64,000 bases of DNA from assembly GCA_947044405.1 (NCBI GenBank), contig CAMRHE010000011.1, forward strand, positions 7,236,501 through 7,300,500. The letters are read 5' to 3'. The translations under genes were made by a program, and so were the position numbers. The stretch is from Leptodactylus fallax (taxonomy: Eukaryota; Chordata; Amphibia; Anura; Leptodactylidae). Below, piece after piece: positions 18,971 to 31,932 of this stretch (the stretch's first letter is position 1; each line of letters opens with the position of its first letter). The notes below the pieces were generated by a model. The model did no database searches and was not told where the DNA came from. It worked only from the letters and a program-made list of their open reading frames with translations.

Positions 18971-21900
18971 GTCCAACCAAGTCAAAGCCTTCCCCTAAGT
19001 ATGTGGGCCCCCGTCCAGAGGTTACCATCCGTATTGACGGGGTGCCACTGACTGCTCTGCTGGACACTGGCTCTCAGGTTACCACCATCCAGAGAGCCAC
19101 CTTCGATGAGTTTTGGGGAGAGGATCGACTGGTGCACCCCCCGGGAGTCTCCACCCATGGTGCTTGCTAGTAATGGACTGCCGGTACCTATCACTGGGTA
19201 ATGGACCCCTGACATGCAAGTTGGACGTGTCAAGCTGTATGGACAAGGTGTCCTGGTCACTAACATCTGCGATGATGAAGTTCCCCCTGTGGTGTTGGTC
19301 ATGAATGTCCTGAAGAGCTGCTATGGAGAAATGCTGGAGGCCCTGCAGAACTCACTACCTACTGCCTCGCCTACCAAGAAGAGGGTGATACAGAAAACCA
19401 TCCGTATCCTGGCTGCTCAGCAGAAATTTGCCAACAGAGGGGAAGTTTGCAGGGCCCGTGTCCAAGACAGCAGGTCAGTGACTCTTCAACCTGGCACAGA
19501 GACTGTGGTGTGGTGTCGGGCACGCATGGGTGTGCAGGGACAGGACTATCTGGCTCTAGTGGAACCTATACCCCTAGAGGCTTATCCCATGCTGTTGGTT
19601 GCCCGCTGTCTGTCCAAGATCACTCGAGGAGGAGTGCCAGTTTGCATCATGAACTTAAGCAATCTGCCAGTGGAATTAAAGAAACATTACCCAGTGGCTG
19701 TGGTGTCTTATGTGGCTCCAGAGGATGTTATTGAAGTTGCTGCTTCCGCTGCATGTCAGTTCTCACAGAAAGTTGCCTTCAAAGAAGAGAGAGAAACTGA
19801 CAAAGCTTGGTGGGAGGACTTACATATTGGAGCCCAAGACACCCCAGCTGAACAGATTAAAGGTGTTCTTGCGGTGGTAAAGGACTGTCAGTCAGCCTTC
19901 AGCCAACATCCACTGGACTTTGGGCACACCAAATTCATTGAGCATACTATTCCTATGGGTACTCATCCTCCTATCAAGGAGAGGTACAGGCCTATTCCAC
20001 CAGCTAATTATCAGACTGTCAAGAAGCTGATGGCAGAAATTAAGGACGCTAATGTCATCCGGGAGAGCCACAGCCCCTGGGCTGCGCCACTAGTGCTGGT
20101 AAAGAAGAAAGACGGAGGTGTTCGATTTTGTGTGGATTACAGGAAGCTGAATGCTGTCACCCACAAGGATGCCTACCCTTTACCTCATATAGAGGAGTCC
20201 CTTACAGCACTGGGAGCCGCAGCCTACTTCTCCACCCTGGACTTGACTAGCGGGTACTGGCAAGTACCCGTAGCTGCTGCTGACTGAGAAAAGACGGCCT
20301 TCACGACACCTATGGGCCTCTTTGAGTTCAACAGCATGCCTTTCGGACTCTGTAATGCCCCTGGAACCTTTCAACGCCTCATGGAGCGCTGTCTGGGACA
20401 CAAGAACTTTGAGACTGTGCTGATGTACCTGGATGACGTCATCATCTTCTCTAAGACATATGAGGAGCACCTACAATATCTTACAGAGGTGTTCCAGATC
20501 CTGGCACAGCACGGGTTGAAGGTGAAACCATCCAAGTGCCACCTGTTGCAGACTCAAGTCCGATACCTGGGGCATGTGGTCAGCGCTGAAGGGGTGAGGC
20601 CTGATCCTGATAAGATCGCTGCTGTGGAAGATTGGCCCACGCCTACTACCGTGAAGGAGGTCAGGAGCTTCTTGGGGTTTGCCGGATACTACAGGAGGTT
20701 CATCCCTAAGTTTGCCCAGATCTCTGAGCCTCTGCAAGAACTGTTGAGAGGGCATCCTAAAGAGGAGCTGAGAAAGAAGATTCCTATTGAGTGGGGAGAG
20801 CAACAAGAAACTGCATTTCAGAGACTGAAGCGCTTGCTGACTGAACCACCTGTCTTGGGCTACCCGGATTACAGCTTACCTTTTCGGCTGCACACCGATG
20901 CCAGTACCAAGGGCTTAGGTGCCATCCTCTCTCAGGTTCAAGACGGGAAGGAGAGAATCATTGCCTTTGCCAGCCGGTCTCTGAAGGGAGCTGAAAGGAA
21001 TGACCAGAATTACAGTTCCTTCAAGCTGGAGTTCTTGGCCCTGGTGTGGGCTGTCACCGAAAAGTTCAAAGACTATCTGGCTGCTACTCCCTTTGAAGTT
21101 TATACAGACAATAACCCACTAGAACACCTGGCTACCAAATGACTGGGAGCTCTAGAGCAAAGATGGGCGTCACGTCTGGCCAATTACAACTTTGTGGTCA
21201 AGTACAAGTCTGGCAAAGCCAACGTCGGGGTGGACGCCTTATCCCGGCTACCAACAGAGACCAGTCCTGGTGAGGATGCGGATGAGTGGGAAGAAATGGA
21301 GATGCCAGCTTTCTACGCCCGGTTTGCCAAGCAAGCGGTTCACACCGTCAAAGTTCCAGCTGCACCCACTGCTCCCACACGGCCTCCGGTGAAGTCGACT
21401 CCTGGGACAGAATTATGGGCCCAGTTGCAGTCTGAAAGTAAAGTTCTGCATGAGGTACGAGACTTTCTGAACCAGGGTCGGCTGCCAACTGGACTCCGTG
21501 GAGTTCGTGCCAATTCGGAGCTGCGCAAGCTGTGGAGACAGAGGAGGAAGCTGTTCCTGAAAGGAGGACTGGTGTGTAGGCGTTCCACTGATCCTGTTTC
21601 TGGGACCCGACTCCATCAAATTGTCATCCCTCGATACGATGTGGGCACGGTCCTGGAAGCTTATCATGACAAGTCTGGACACTTCGGAGTTCAGAAGACT
21701 GAAGCTACTATCAGAAGTCGGTTCTACTGGGTTGGTCTGAGAGACGACGTCGAGAAGTGGTGCAGAGAGTGCACTGCCTGCACCCTTGCCAGAGGGGAGA
21801 AAGCTGATCAGAAGGCTCCACTCCATCCTATTGAGAGCCATTGCCCTCTGGAGATTGTGGCTCTGGACCACCTAAAGGTAGAACCCAGCCGCTCTGGATA

Positions 21901-23027
21901 CACCTACGTGCTGACTATGATTGACCACTACACTAAGTTCACAGTGGCTGTACCCGTACGTGATCTATCGGCTAAGACTACTGCTAAGACCTTCTGGAAG
22001 TCTTTCCTTCTTCCCTAAGGATGTCCGGAGAAGATCCTTACAGACCGGGGTTCTGCCTTTGAGTCTCAGCTGTTCCTGGAGCTCTGTGCCCTGTACGACT
22101 GCAAGAAGCTGCGTACAACGTCTTACCATCCTCAGGGCAATGGTCTGTGTGAAAAGATGAACCAGACTCTTCTTGGGCTCCTCAGGACTTTGTCACCCTC
22201 CAGCCGAGCAGATTGGCCGCTACGGTTACCTGAACTGGTCTACCAGTATAATAACCAGAAGCAGCTGTCCACCGGGTATACTCCCTATTACCTGATGTTC
22301 GGGAGACATGGGAAGCTGCCTGTAGATGTTGCCTTGGGAGTGGCTGTCCCTGATGACATCAACCCACTGCCAAAGACCGACTGGGTGAGTGACCATGAGA
22401 GACGTCTGGCTGAAGCTCACGAAGTAGTGGAAGCCCGAATGAAAGAGGTTCGGGCCAGACAGGAAACGGATCACAACTTACATGCTCGGGCTACCCCCCC
22501 TACAGGTAGGCGCAAAGGTGTGGCTGAAGAACAACCACCGGACCCGCAAGTTGGACTCCAGGTGGGAGACTGAACCCTACACCATCTCTGCACAGCCCTA
22601 TCCTGATGTCTTCGTAGTGGAGAAAGAAGGAAGGAAACTACAGGTGGTCCACCGAAATCGCTTGAAGGTGTGTTTACAGGTGGACCCTACACCCTCGGTG
22701 CTGTATCCTTCCACTGAGGGTAGTTCGGATGAGGAGAACCTCATTACAGTGGCAGAGGACCCTTGCCATGGAATGCCTCCAGAATTCTTCGTCCCTTGCC
22801 TGACTTTCCAGCTGCCTGCCAAAGGAGGAGCCCCCAGGTCACCTCCTGGGTCAGAATTGTCTGCTGTGCCTGCTGAGGCAGAAGAACAGATGGACCTGGA
22901 TGAAGCTGTTCCTGCCAGCCCTGTTCCAGTTAGCCCAGCTGTTGTCCCTGGCGTTTCTGGAGAAATCACCCTGAGAAGATCCCAGAGATCCACGAAAGGG
23001 AAACGCTCTGTACGGTTTCTGCAGTGA
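18907..23027 (+). pseudogene. pol: gypsy-2 pol, multiply disrupted
   Basis: Reads in the -1 frame relative to gag, overlapping its end. Order: protease (LLDTGSQVTT, near 19060), a frame break near 19165, RT with YLDD at about 20428, and a TGA at 20285 inside RT. RNase H follows (HTDAS near 20890; YTDNN), with a TGA at about 21140. The integrase has an HHCC zinc motif (about 21660-21790), catalytic Asp in ALDHL, Asp in TDRGSAFE and Glu in GLCEKMNQ, and is broken by a frame change near 22015. Another shift near 22490 precedes the C-terminal tail ending at 23027. No product is expected. Confidence 0.88.
18916..18922 (+). promoter_or_regulatory. Possible -1 frameshift heptamer GTTAAAT at gag/pol overlap
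   Basis: In the gag frame it reads G TTA AAT. A -1 slip gives GTT AAA and enters pol (AVKWAS), exactly as GTTAAAC does in gypsy-1 (AVKLKS). It lies about 50 nt before the gag stop. The last base differs from the stronger site in gypsy-1. Confidence 0.5.
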
Positions 23028-23418
23028 TTTCCTTGGATGCCTACGGAGGTACATAGCTCCAAGTTCTTGTCCCTTTCTACATTTTTGTGCCGAACTTTTG
23101 GACACTTCCCCAGTTTGACCAGTGCGGACTTGTGGACACTGCCCCAGTTTTCCCTATTTGTTCACCTGTCCCCATGCTCCAGGATGGACACTACTATACC
23201 TGTGCCCTGGAGTCCCTAATCTTCTTGTTGAGGCCCTGGGATCGGACACTACTGCAATTGTGCCTCAGGGACCTTTGTGTTTTTCCTCTTCCTTTATGAT
23301 GTATATATTTTGCCATGTTTTATTTGTCATGTTGTTTGTCTTGTCTTGACCGCTGCATTGCCTTCCCTAGCCTGGGCAAAGATTCGCCGAGGGCGGCTCA
23401 GGTAAAAATAGGGGGGTG
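23028..23418 (+). other. gypsy-2 3' untranslated region and polypurine tract
   Basis: Non-coding, rich in GGACACT-type repeats (near 23097, 23133, 23186, 23245). It ends with the purine tract GGTAAAAATAGGGGGGTG (about 23401-23418) abutting the 3' LTR. Confidence 0.7.
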
Positions 23419-24169
23419 TGCAGCATCCCAGAGTGCTACTACTTTTATGTGTTTGTCTTGTGTGCCTCTGGGTTTTATGTCTGTAAGTTCTGTTCTGTGT
23501 TAAGTTTCACTGTTTGCAGCTTTCTCTGTTATTTCTTCCCTGCAAGTCTAGCCTTGGTTTAGCCCTGGCCTATCACAGTCCACTGGGCGGGGTTGTGGGA
23601 GACCTCGTCTCCACGGTAACCCTTGGTCTGAGAGCAGTTAGTCTAGTGTGAGCCGTGGAAGAGTGAGGGTGTGCAGAGGTTTCCTGCCCCCACAAGCTGC
23701 ACTGAGGCCAATGGTTAGCCAACACAGCCCCATTCAGGAGGACTATTTCGGGCCTAGTCTTCAGGTTCCAGTTCCTTGTCAGGCCTCCTAGAACCAAGGC
23801 TGGGGTTTGGACACTGTACTACGACCCCCATCTGAAAGCTGCTATTAACCCTTTGTTCCAGTTGCCTTAATATAGGGCTGTTTAGTTTACCTGCATCGCT
23901 GAATCCTGAGTCGTGCCTGCTTTAACATCAGGGCTCTTCCGACCAACACCACACCGGCTCAGGTAGGAGAGATTCCTCTGCAACTGGAAGTGCCCCAGGG
24001 GAAAGAACTACTACCACCACCATCCGGTAGTGCTGCAGGACCCCCCCTTGACCTTGTCCGGCCTTGGAGTGGGATTGGAGCCGTTTGGGAGCGTGCTCGG
24101 CCTGCTAAGTGGTACAGCATCCGCCACAACTACTCCCATCCTCCGGTCTCATCCGACTGGGTTGCGGCA
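23419..24169 (+). repeat. gypsy-2 3' LTR (complete)
   Basis: 751 bp, TG...CA, followed by the CTAT target duplication. This is the only uninterrupted copy of this LTR in the window and serves as the reference for interpreting the corrupted 5' LTR. Confidence 0.9.
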
Positions 24170-24173
24170 CTAT

Positions 24174-24354
24174 AGCATAGTGGCATGGCATTTACAAAAA
24201 AGATAAAGGAGCTTCAAGGGTTACAATTAGAGATGGGAGAACCGACTTGTACTGAGCCAGATTTGACCCACATATTGCAAATTGTTCATTTTTCTACAAA
24301 ACTGAACAAATAGAGATTTGTCTCGGGCAAACTAAAATGGCTTCCACATTATAT
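24174..24354. other. Unclassified repeat-like DNA
   Basis: Contains the phrase TTAGAGATGGGAGAACCGA, similar to TTAGAGATGAGCGAATCGA near 50157, suggesting a common dispersed repeat. No coding sequence. Confidence 0.35.
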
Positions 24355-25578
24355 TAGACTAGCAGAAGGACCCGGCTTCGCACGGGTATATTTCATTTTT
24401 TTTGTGTAGTGGCCCCATAAGAATTGGCCAGTTTTGCACTTCACATCCAGTATGGCACTCCAGTATAGGCACCGTCTATTTATGGCTGTGTTGTTATGGA
24501 AACCTGGTAAATGAAATGTGAACTTATATTGGCTGATGCATGTCATATGACTGAATTTTACCTAGAGCGGGTCCCTATTTACTTTCCGATCCCCGTTCCT
24601 GCTCACGGCCACCTGCGGTTCACCTTCTGCGGAGGCGGCTGTGAGCAGGAGCGGGGATCAGTAAGTAAGGCCTGTGGGCCAGAGTATAATGATCTGAGGC
24701 CCCGAGGAGTTGAGGGAACATAAAAAACACTGTTACTTACCTCTCCTGCACTCCAGCAGGCTTCGGGCCTCCTTGGTGACGTCCCAGATGTCGGTGGGCC
24801 AGTCCAACGTTATTATGCGTCGCGATGCATGCCTGGCTCACGTGACATCTGGTCCAACATTGAAGAGGTAGCAGGAAGTGCGCATAATACTATATGAAGG
24901 GGCCACTATGGGGCATAATACTGTGTGCAGGGGCCACTATGGGGCAGAATACTGTGTGCAAGGGCCACTATGGGGCATAATAGTGTGTGCAGGGGCCACT
25001 ATGGGGCATAATAGTGTGTGCAGGAATGCAGTTTGTGCGGGGGGGGCGGTTGCCAGGGGGGTCCCATGCCAAATGTTCGCTTTGGGGCCCAGCCATTCCT
25101 AGTTACGCCACTAAGTCCAGTATAGGTACAATCTATTTATGGTTGTGTTGTTATGGAAATGTGGTAAATTAAATGTGAACTTATATTGGCTGATACACGT
25201 GATATGACTGAATATTTAAGGACCTGCAAACGGCTATTGACTAATACAGGTCATAAATAGCTTGGTTGCTATGGAAACCTGTGTGCCTGAGGAGACTAAG
25301 CAGCTGCGAGCTTCTATTGGCTGATAAGGGACATGTGACCATGTGTATGGCAGTTGGAATATGAGTGAAAGACTTGCAGGCTTGTATTAGCTAATGCTGG
25401 TCATTTTTTGGGAATACTGTATCTCAGGAATGGTACATCCTTTAGAGCTGAGACCCAGTCTAAAATATTCCCGGACACCTGATGTACATGTGTGCCAAAT
25501 TTGGTGAGGATCGGTCCAGTCGTTTGGTCGCACATAAAGAACAGACAGACAGAAACTCATTTTTATATATATAAGAGA
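24355..25578 (+). repeat. SINE/RTE-tail-like dispersed repeat, interrupted
   Basis: Begins ACTAGCAGAAGGACCCGGCTT and ends with an ACAGACAGACAGAAACTC stretch and a TA-rich tail, the layout of short elements with an RTE-type 3' end. A block at 24447-24555 recurs with differences at 25112-25213. The interval between contains an unrelated repeat ending GTTACGCCACTA and the 31-bp minisatellite at 24899-25023. Family assignment is tentative. Confidence 0.5.
24899..25023 (+). repeat. 31-bp minisatellite, four copies
   Basis: Units begin at 24899, 24930, 24961 and 24992, each about GGGGCCACTATGGGGCATAA plus TACTGTGTGCA. It is related to the larger minisatellite at 45480-47075. Confidence 0.85.
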
Positions 25579-26694
25579 TATAATAGTATAATAGGTAGAG
25601 GCGAAGGGGAGGTGACAAAAAAAACAAAAAACATTCATACTCACCTTCTGTTATTTCTTTTGGCTTCCACATGGTGTCTAGCACTCTCCTGGTGATGTCA
25701 TGCACCCAGGGTCACTGCTGAAGCCTGTGATTGGGCTTCCAGCAGTCACATGGGCACGCCACACACATGACATTATCAAGGAGGCAGAGAGAAAGTGTCA
25801 GACGCCTCAAGGAGGCCAAAAATAGGTAACGGAAGGTTGAGTATGAATTTCTGTTTATTATTTAAACCTCACCTGGGCCTCCACCTATTATATTCTGGTA
25901 TCTGAAGAGACTCCAGAGGATAATAATGACACTTTTAGCTAGAAATTGGATAGCTAGGTTTCTAATAGCCCGGAGAGTGTTCTACACTATGTTTTAAGCC
26001 ATTTTAAGGTGTGGTTCGTACCAAACTTATTTGTCCCAAAACAAATCTTGAACCCGAGCCTCACAAACCCGAAACAAAATGAATCCTGAGATATTTGCCC
26101 ATCTATACTTACAATCAAACCTTGGTAAGTGGGATCTATTCTTATGGATGGCTCCTTAGGGACCTAGTTAAGGGAGTTCCTTGTGTTTTCCTTAAACCAG
26201 TTGTTTTAATAATTGCTCCTGTTTTGATATTGTTTATTGTATCTCACATTCACATGTATGTTGTATCTTATATTATCATGTTTATTTCCCTGCAGACACT
26301 CTCAAGCTTGTAATAGCAATAAACAAAACAAGGAAGCCAATAAAGAAAATAATTATAGTCTTTACTAATACTCAGGCCTGTAATTGGGCTCCCAGCGGTT
26401 ACCTGGGCATGTCAAGCTCATGACATTACTGAGGAAGAAGAGAGATAGTGTTGGATGCCGCGAGGAGGCCAAAAAAAGGTAACGGACGGTTGAGTATGAA
26501 TTTCTGTTTAATTTTTACACCTCCCTTGAGCCTCCACCTATTATACTCTGGGATCTAAGGAGACCCCAGAGTATAATAATGACCCTTTCACTTTGACATA
26601 ACTTCAGCTGTGTTTTCCTTGGAGACCTAGAAATTGGGTAGATAGGTTTGTAATAGCCTGAGAGTGTTGTACACTATGTTTTAAACCATTTGAG
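25579..26694. repeat. Repeat-derived DNA with local duplication (paralog A and start of paralog B)
   Basis: 25783-26370 (paralog A) resembles 26430-26694 plus 27006-27198 plus 32477-32695 (paralog B). Shared landmarks include GGTTGAGTATGAATTTCTGT, CCTCCACCTATTATA, ACACTATGTTTTAA and AGTTCCTTGTGTTTTCC. Paralog A lacks the two insertions seen in B and is therefore an empty-site reference. A further partial copy begins at 63873. No genes. Confidence 0.7.
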
Positions 26695-27005
26695 GCTAAG
26701 GCCCCACGTAGCTAGCTGCAGCCAAAAAACGCTGCAGAAAAGACAAAACAAATCTGGGTTTTTTCCACAGCATTTTTCACAGAGACTTTGCAGAGTTTTC
26801 CTCTGCGGACTTTCTGCCCTATTATACCTATACGGAAAATGCCAGCATTTCTGTAGGTATAATTGACATGCTGCGATTTTCAAAAACGCAAGCTTTTTTT
26901 GAAATGAAAAGATTTTTTTTCTGCAATGTGTACATGGGATTAGCCAGAATTCCATCCACTTTGCAGGAACTGCAAAACGTCACCTTTTTACAATGTGGGT
27001 CTCTG
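26695..27005. mobile_element. MITE (hAT-like) with CTAAGGCCCCAC-type ends
   Basis: About 310 bp, absent from paralog A (junction near 25994-26000). Imperfect inverted ends CTAAGGCCCCACG and GTGGGTCTCTGGCTTT, a palindromic interior (TATTATACCTATACGG against GTAGGTATAATTGAC), and no coding capacity. The flanking duplication is imperfect, so superfamily is tentative. Confidence 0.55.
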
Positions 27006-27600
27006 GCTTTAAGGTGTGGTTCGTAGCAAATTTATTTGACCCAAAACAAATCTTGAACCTGAGCCACACAAACCTGAAACAAAATGAATCCTGAGAGGTT
27101 CGCCCATCTGTAGTTACAATCAAAGCTTGGTAAAGTGGATTTATTCTCATGGATGGCTCCCTAGGGAGATAGTTAAGAGTTCCTTGTGTTTTCCTTAACT
27201 CATTCCCACCACAGGCATTTTTAGTTTTCCGTTTTTTAATTCCTGCTTTCGAAACGCCATAACATTTTTATTTTTGCGTTCACAGAGCCATATGAAGGGT
27301 TAATGTTTGCTGAACAAATTGTTTTTCACAATGGTACCATTTAATATTTTGTAACAATTTACTGGGAAACTGGAAAAAAATTCAGAATGTGGTAGAATTG
27401 GAGAAAAAGTGCATTTGTGTGACTTTTTATGGGCTTTCTTTTTTACAGCGTTCACTGTGCAGGCAAAATGACATGTCTCCTGTATACTATATTTTAGTAT
27501 GATTCCGGGTATAACAAATCTATATAGTTTTATTTACATTTTAACTGCTTGAAAATAATTATAATCTAAAACTTTGCAAAAAAAAAAAAAAAAATCTTAA

Positions 27601-30600
27601 CCCCTTAAGGACCCAGCCCAAAAGTGCGTTAAGGACCAGGCCTCGTTTTTCAAAACTGACATGTGTCACTTTATATGGCAATAACTTTGAGACGTCTTAA
27701 CTTACACAAATGATTTTGAGATTGTTTTTTCGTGACACATTGTACTTCATGTTAGTGGTAAAGACTAATGAATATTTTTGTATTTATTTATAAAAAAATA
27801 GGAAATTTGATGGAAATTTGGAAAAAAATCGCAATTTTCAAAATGTGAAATGCTCTGCTTTTCAGATAGATAGTCATACCACCCAAATACATTAATACAT
27901 ATTATCTACCATATCTCTGCTTTATATCGGCATCATCTTTTAATCGTCCTGTAATTTATTTTGGATGTTAGAAGGCTTACAAGTGTAACAGCGATTTTGC
28001 AGATTTACAAGAAAATTTCCCAAACTAATTTTTTAGGGACCACTTCAGTTTTGAAGAGGATTATAATAGCCTATATATTAGAAACCCCCATAAATCACCC
28101 CATTTTCAAAACTGCACCCCTCAAATAATTCAAAATAATATTTGGGAAGTTTGTTAACCCTTTAAGCATTTCACTGGAATTTTTCATTTTCACAATGGGT
28201 TAAAGGAGAAAAAGCACCCCACAGTTTGCAAAATAATTGCTCCTAAACACAGCAATACCCCATATGTGGTTGTAATCTGCTGTATGGGTACATGGCAGGG
28301 CTCAGAATGGAAACAGCGCTATTTAGCTTTTGGAGAGCAGATTTTGGTGGAATAGTTTTCAGGTACCATGTCGCATTTGCAGAGCCCCCAAAGTACCAAT
28401 ACAGTGGAAACCCCCTAAAAGTGACCCCATTTTGGAAACTACACCCCTCACAGAACGTATAAAGGGGTATAGTGAGCATTTTGACCCTACAGCTGTTTCA
28501 CAGATTTTATTAACATTGGGACATTAAAATGAAAAATTACTTTTTTTCCAATAAACCGTCAATTTAGCCCCAAATTTTTCATTGTCACAAGAAAACAAAG
28601 GAGAAAAAGCACCCCAAAGTTCGTTACACAATTTCTCCTGAACACAGAAATGCCCCATATGTGGTTGTAATCTGCTGCATGGGTAAATGGCAGGGCTCAA
28701 AATGGAAAGAGCGCTATTTAGCTTTTGGAGGGCAGATTTTGCTGGAATAGTTTTTGGATGCCATGTCGCATTAGCAGAGCCCCTAAAGTACCAATATAAT
28801 GGAAACCTCTGAAAAGTGACCTCATTTTGGAAACTACACCCCTTAAGGAATGTATCAAGGGGTATTATCATTTAGAGCCTAAAAATGCTTCCCAAAAATT
28901 AATGTACAAAGTGAAAATTAAAGTTTTTAAAGAAATATCCAATTTCAGTGCCTAATACGTTGTGGCCACTTTGTGGCATCAGAGACATGAACTCCTAAAA
29001 CTATTAAGTGGGCTATCCCGGGGGACAAAAAAATTATATATGTGGGTATAAACTGCTGCTTGGGCACGCAGCAGGGCTCAGAAGAGAAGGAGCACTGTGG
29101 TTTTTTTTAGCTTTTGGAGTACAGATTTAGAGGGACTTTCTGGTCGCCATGATATTTTTGCAGAGCCCTGGAGGTGCCAGTAAATTGGAATTCCCCAAGA
29201 AGTGACCCCCATTTTGTAGGGGCAATTTTAGGGTCTCTGCAAATGTGACATGGCGTCCAAAAAAACAACAAAAACGCTCCAAAAGCACATAGCACTCCTG
29301 CACATTTGCGCCCTGCTGTGTGCCCAAATGACAGTTTATGCCCACATGTATGACACTGGTGTACCCAGGATAACGTACTTAATGCCATATGTGGGTATAA
29401 ACTGCTGTTTGGGCACAGCCGGGCACAGAAGGGAAGGAGCGCTATTTTGGTTTTTAGAGCACAGTTTGCTTTTTGGACACCATGCCACTTTTGCAGAGCC
29501 CATGAATTGTCAGTAAAGTGGAATCCGCAGACATGTCACCCCATTTTGGAAACTATACCCTTCAAGGGATTTATCATGTGGGGTAGCGAGCATTATTAAC
29601 CCTTAAGTGTTGCATTCTTTTAATTTCCAAAAATGAATGCGCAGCTGGTAATGAAAAGTTAAAAATGAAATTTTTTCTATAGATACGCCATTTCAATGCC
29701 CAATATGTTGTGCCCAGTTTATGTCTGCACAGACACACACTCCAAAAACTGGTGAGCGGGGATCCCGGGCACAACAGCTTTTGGAGCGTTCATCTCTGAT
29801 ACAAGCCGGGCACAACATATTACGCACTGAAATGACGTATTCCTGGAATAATTGTCATTTTCACCATCAGCTGCGTATTCATTTACGGATAATAAATTAT
29901 AGCAACACTTGGGGGTTAAAAATGCTCACTGTACCCCTGGATAAATTCCTTCAGGGGTGCAGTTTCCAAAATGGGGTGACATGTCAGGGGATTCCACTGT
30001 ACTGGCATTTCAGCTCTGCAAAAGTGCAATGGCGTCCAAAAACCAAACCGTCCAAGTCTGTGCTCCAAAAACCAAATAGCGCTCCTTCCCTTCTGTGCCC
30101 GGCTGTGCCCAAACAGGAGTTTATACACATATATGACATTAAGTTCCTTATCCTGGGTACACCAGTGTCATACATGTGGGTATAAACTGCAGTTTGGGCA
30201 CACAGTAGGGCGCAGAAGGGAAGGAGCGCTATGTGGCTTTTGGAGAGAAGATTCAGATGTTTGGGATCTGGACGCCATGTCATGTTTGCAGAGCCTCTAA
30301 AGTACCAGTAAAGTGGAATCCCCTAGGGAATGACCTCATTTTGAAACGTGCACCCCTCAAAGAATTTATCAATTAGTGTAGTGAGCATTAGTATCCCAGA
30401 CGTGACTGCACAGCGGATGGGGAAAAGTGAATGAATATGTAAGCTGTGCGTAGTACATTGGGTACACAAAATTCCCTACTATTTCCCCAGTAGTTCCTAT
30501 TATTGGGGAGGTCACTCTGGGGGTCACTTCTGGTTTATTTTCTAAATCTGTCTGTCCCCTGATATCCGCTCGCACAGCTTATACATTCCCTTCCTGCCGC

Positions 30601-31928
30601 AGCCAGTTATGTTCTAATGATTTGGCGATTTTTAGGGTTTTTGTCTTCACATTGTACGAGCCATATTTTCTTTATTTCTCTGGTGATGTAGCCATATGAG
30701 GGCTTGTTGTTTGCAGGGTGAGATGTATTTTTTAATGACATCATTTTTAGGTGCTTACAACTTATTAAATAAATTTTATTAACTCTTTCTTGGTGGATTA
30801 AAAAACAACCCCATCAATTCTGGCACTGCGTTTTATCTTTTAAATTTTTCACCATGCAGCGTAGAGCGTAAGTAACATTTTACCTTTATTCTGCGGGTCA
30901 GTACGATTACGGTGATACCTCATTTATACAGTTTTTTTATGCAATACCAATTTTGCAGAACAAAAACCCATTTGGGGACATAAATCAATTTTTTTTTGCA
31001 TCGCCATCTTCTAAGATGCGTAGCATTTTTAATTTTCGGTTTAGAGAGTTGGTTTAGGGCTTATTTTTTGCGGGACAACCTGTGATTTTTATTGGTACTG
31101 TTATGGGGTACATATGACTTTTTGATCACTTTTTATGGCATATTTTGTAAGGTGAGATGGCGAAAAATTGTTACTTTTGGCGGGTTTTTTCCGGTTTTTT
31201 TCCCCAACTTTCACCGTGTACATTAAATATGGTTTCAGTTTTATTGTACAGGTTGTTACGGACGCAACGATACCAAATATGTATTGTTTTTATTAATTTT
31301 TAGGTTTATTTTTTATATAATTCATTTTATATAGGAAAAGGGAATTTTGGGGGCTTTATTCTTTTTTTTAATTTTTTTTCACATACTTTATTATTATTTT
31401 TTTCACTTTTTTTTTACTTTTTCTTGTGTCCCATTAGGACACCTGAGCCAGAGATGCTTTGATCTCTGGCTCAGTACTATAGACTGCAAGACACGAGCAT
31501 ACACGTGTCTTGCAGCCCCTACAGGAAGTCAGCGCTATGGAAACACAGCGCTGACTTCCTGAGGTCTCGGCAGGATCAACCAGGTACTGGGAGCTCCAGG
31601 CAGCCTGGGGTCACTGGGCAGACCCCGGGCTGCAGATTAGAGATATCGGCACCCCCCGATCTCGCCGCGGGGGGTACCAGGGGGGCGGCAAGACGGCGGA
31701 ACCCCTTGGATGCCGCGGTCATCCAAGCGGTTAAAACCGCCGATCGGAACTCAGTTCCGACAGGGGTTTATGGAGCAGGGTGTTAGCTGTAAGATACAGC
31801 TAACACCCGGTTCCGATACCGCCCGCTCAGATAGTGAGCGGGCGTCCGGCCTCGGGCGTAGTATTACGTCCTGGTGCGCGAGTACTTAGCGCCCAGGACG
31901 TAATAGTACGTCCAAGGTCGTTAAGGGG
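27601..31928 (+). mobile_element. Large non-coding TTAA element with alternating inverted modules, copy 1
   Basis: TTAA at 27597-27600 and 31929-31932; terminal inverted repeats CCCCTTAAGGACC and GGTCGTTAAGGGG. The 4.3-kb interior has no credible gene. It is built from diverged modules of a few hundred bp with the landmarks CCCATTTTGGAAACTACACCCC, CATATGTGGGTATAAACTG and GGAAGGAGCGCTA (first landmark shortened by variation between modules), some direct and some inverted. The right end carries several GC-rich hairpins (31513-31560, 31783-31810, 31863-31902). A second copy lies inverted at 38046-42833. Confidence 0.7.
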
Positions 31929-31932
31929 TTAA

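Larger units (their letters stand above)
9395..24169 (+). mobile_element. Ty3/gypsy retrotransposon gypsy-2 (decayed, hosts gypsy-1)
   Basis: Both LTRs share the start TGCAGCATCCCAGAG and the end GGGTTGC(A/G)GCA, with a 4-bp target duplication. Order: 5' LTR (split), PBS, leader, gag, protease, RT, RNase H, integrase, 3' tail, PPT, 3' LTR. The 5' LTR is interrupted by gypsy-1 in opposite orientation. The coding region has several frameshifts and in-frame stops, so it is non-autonomous. No env-like frame is present. Confidence 0.9.
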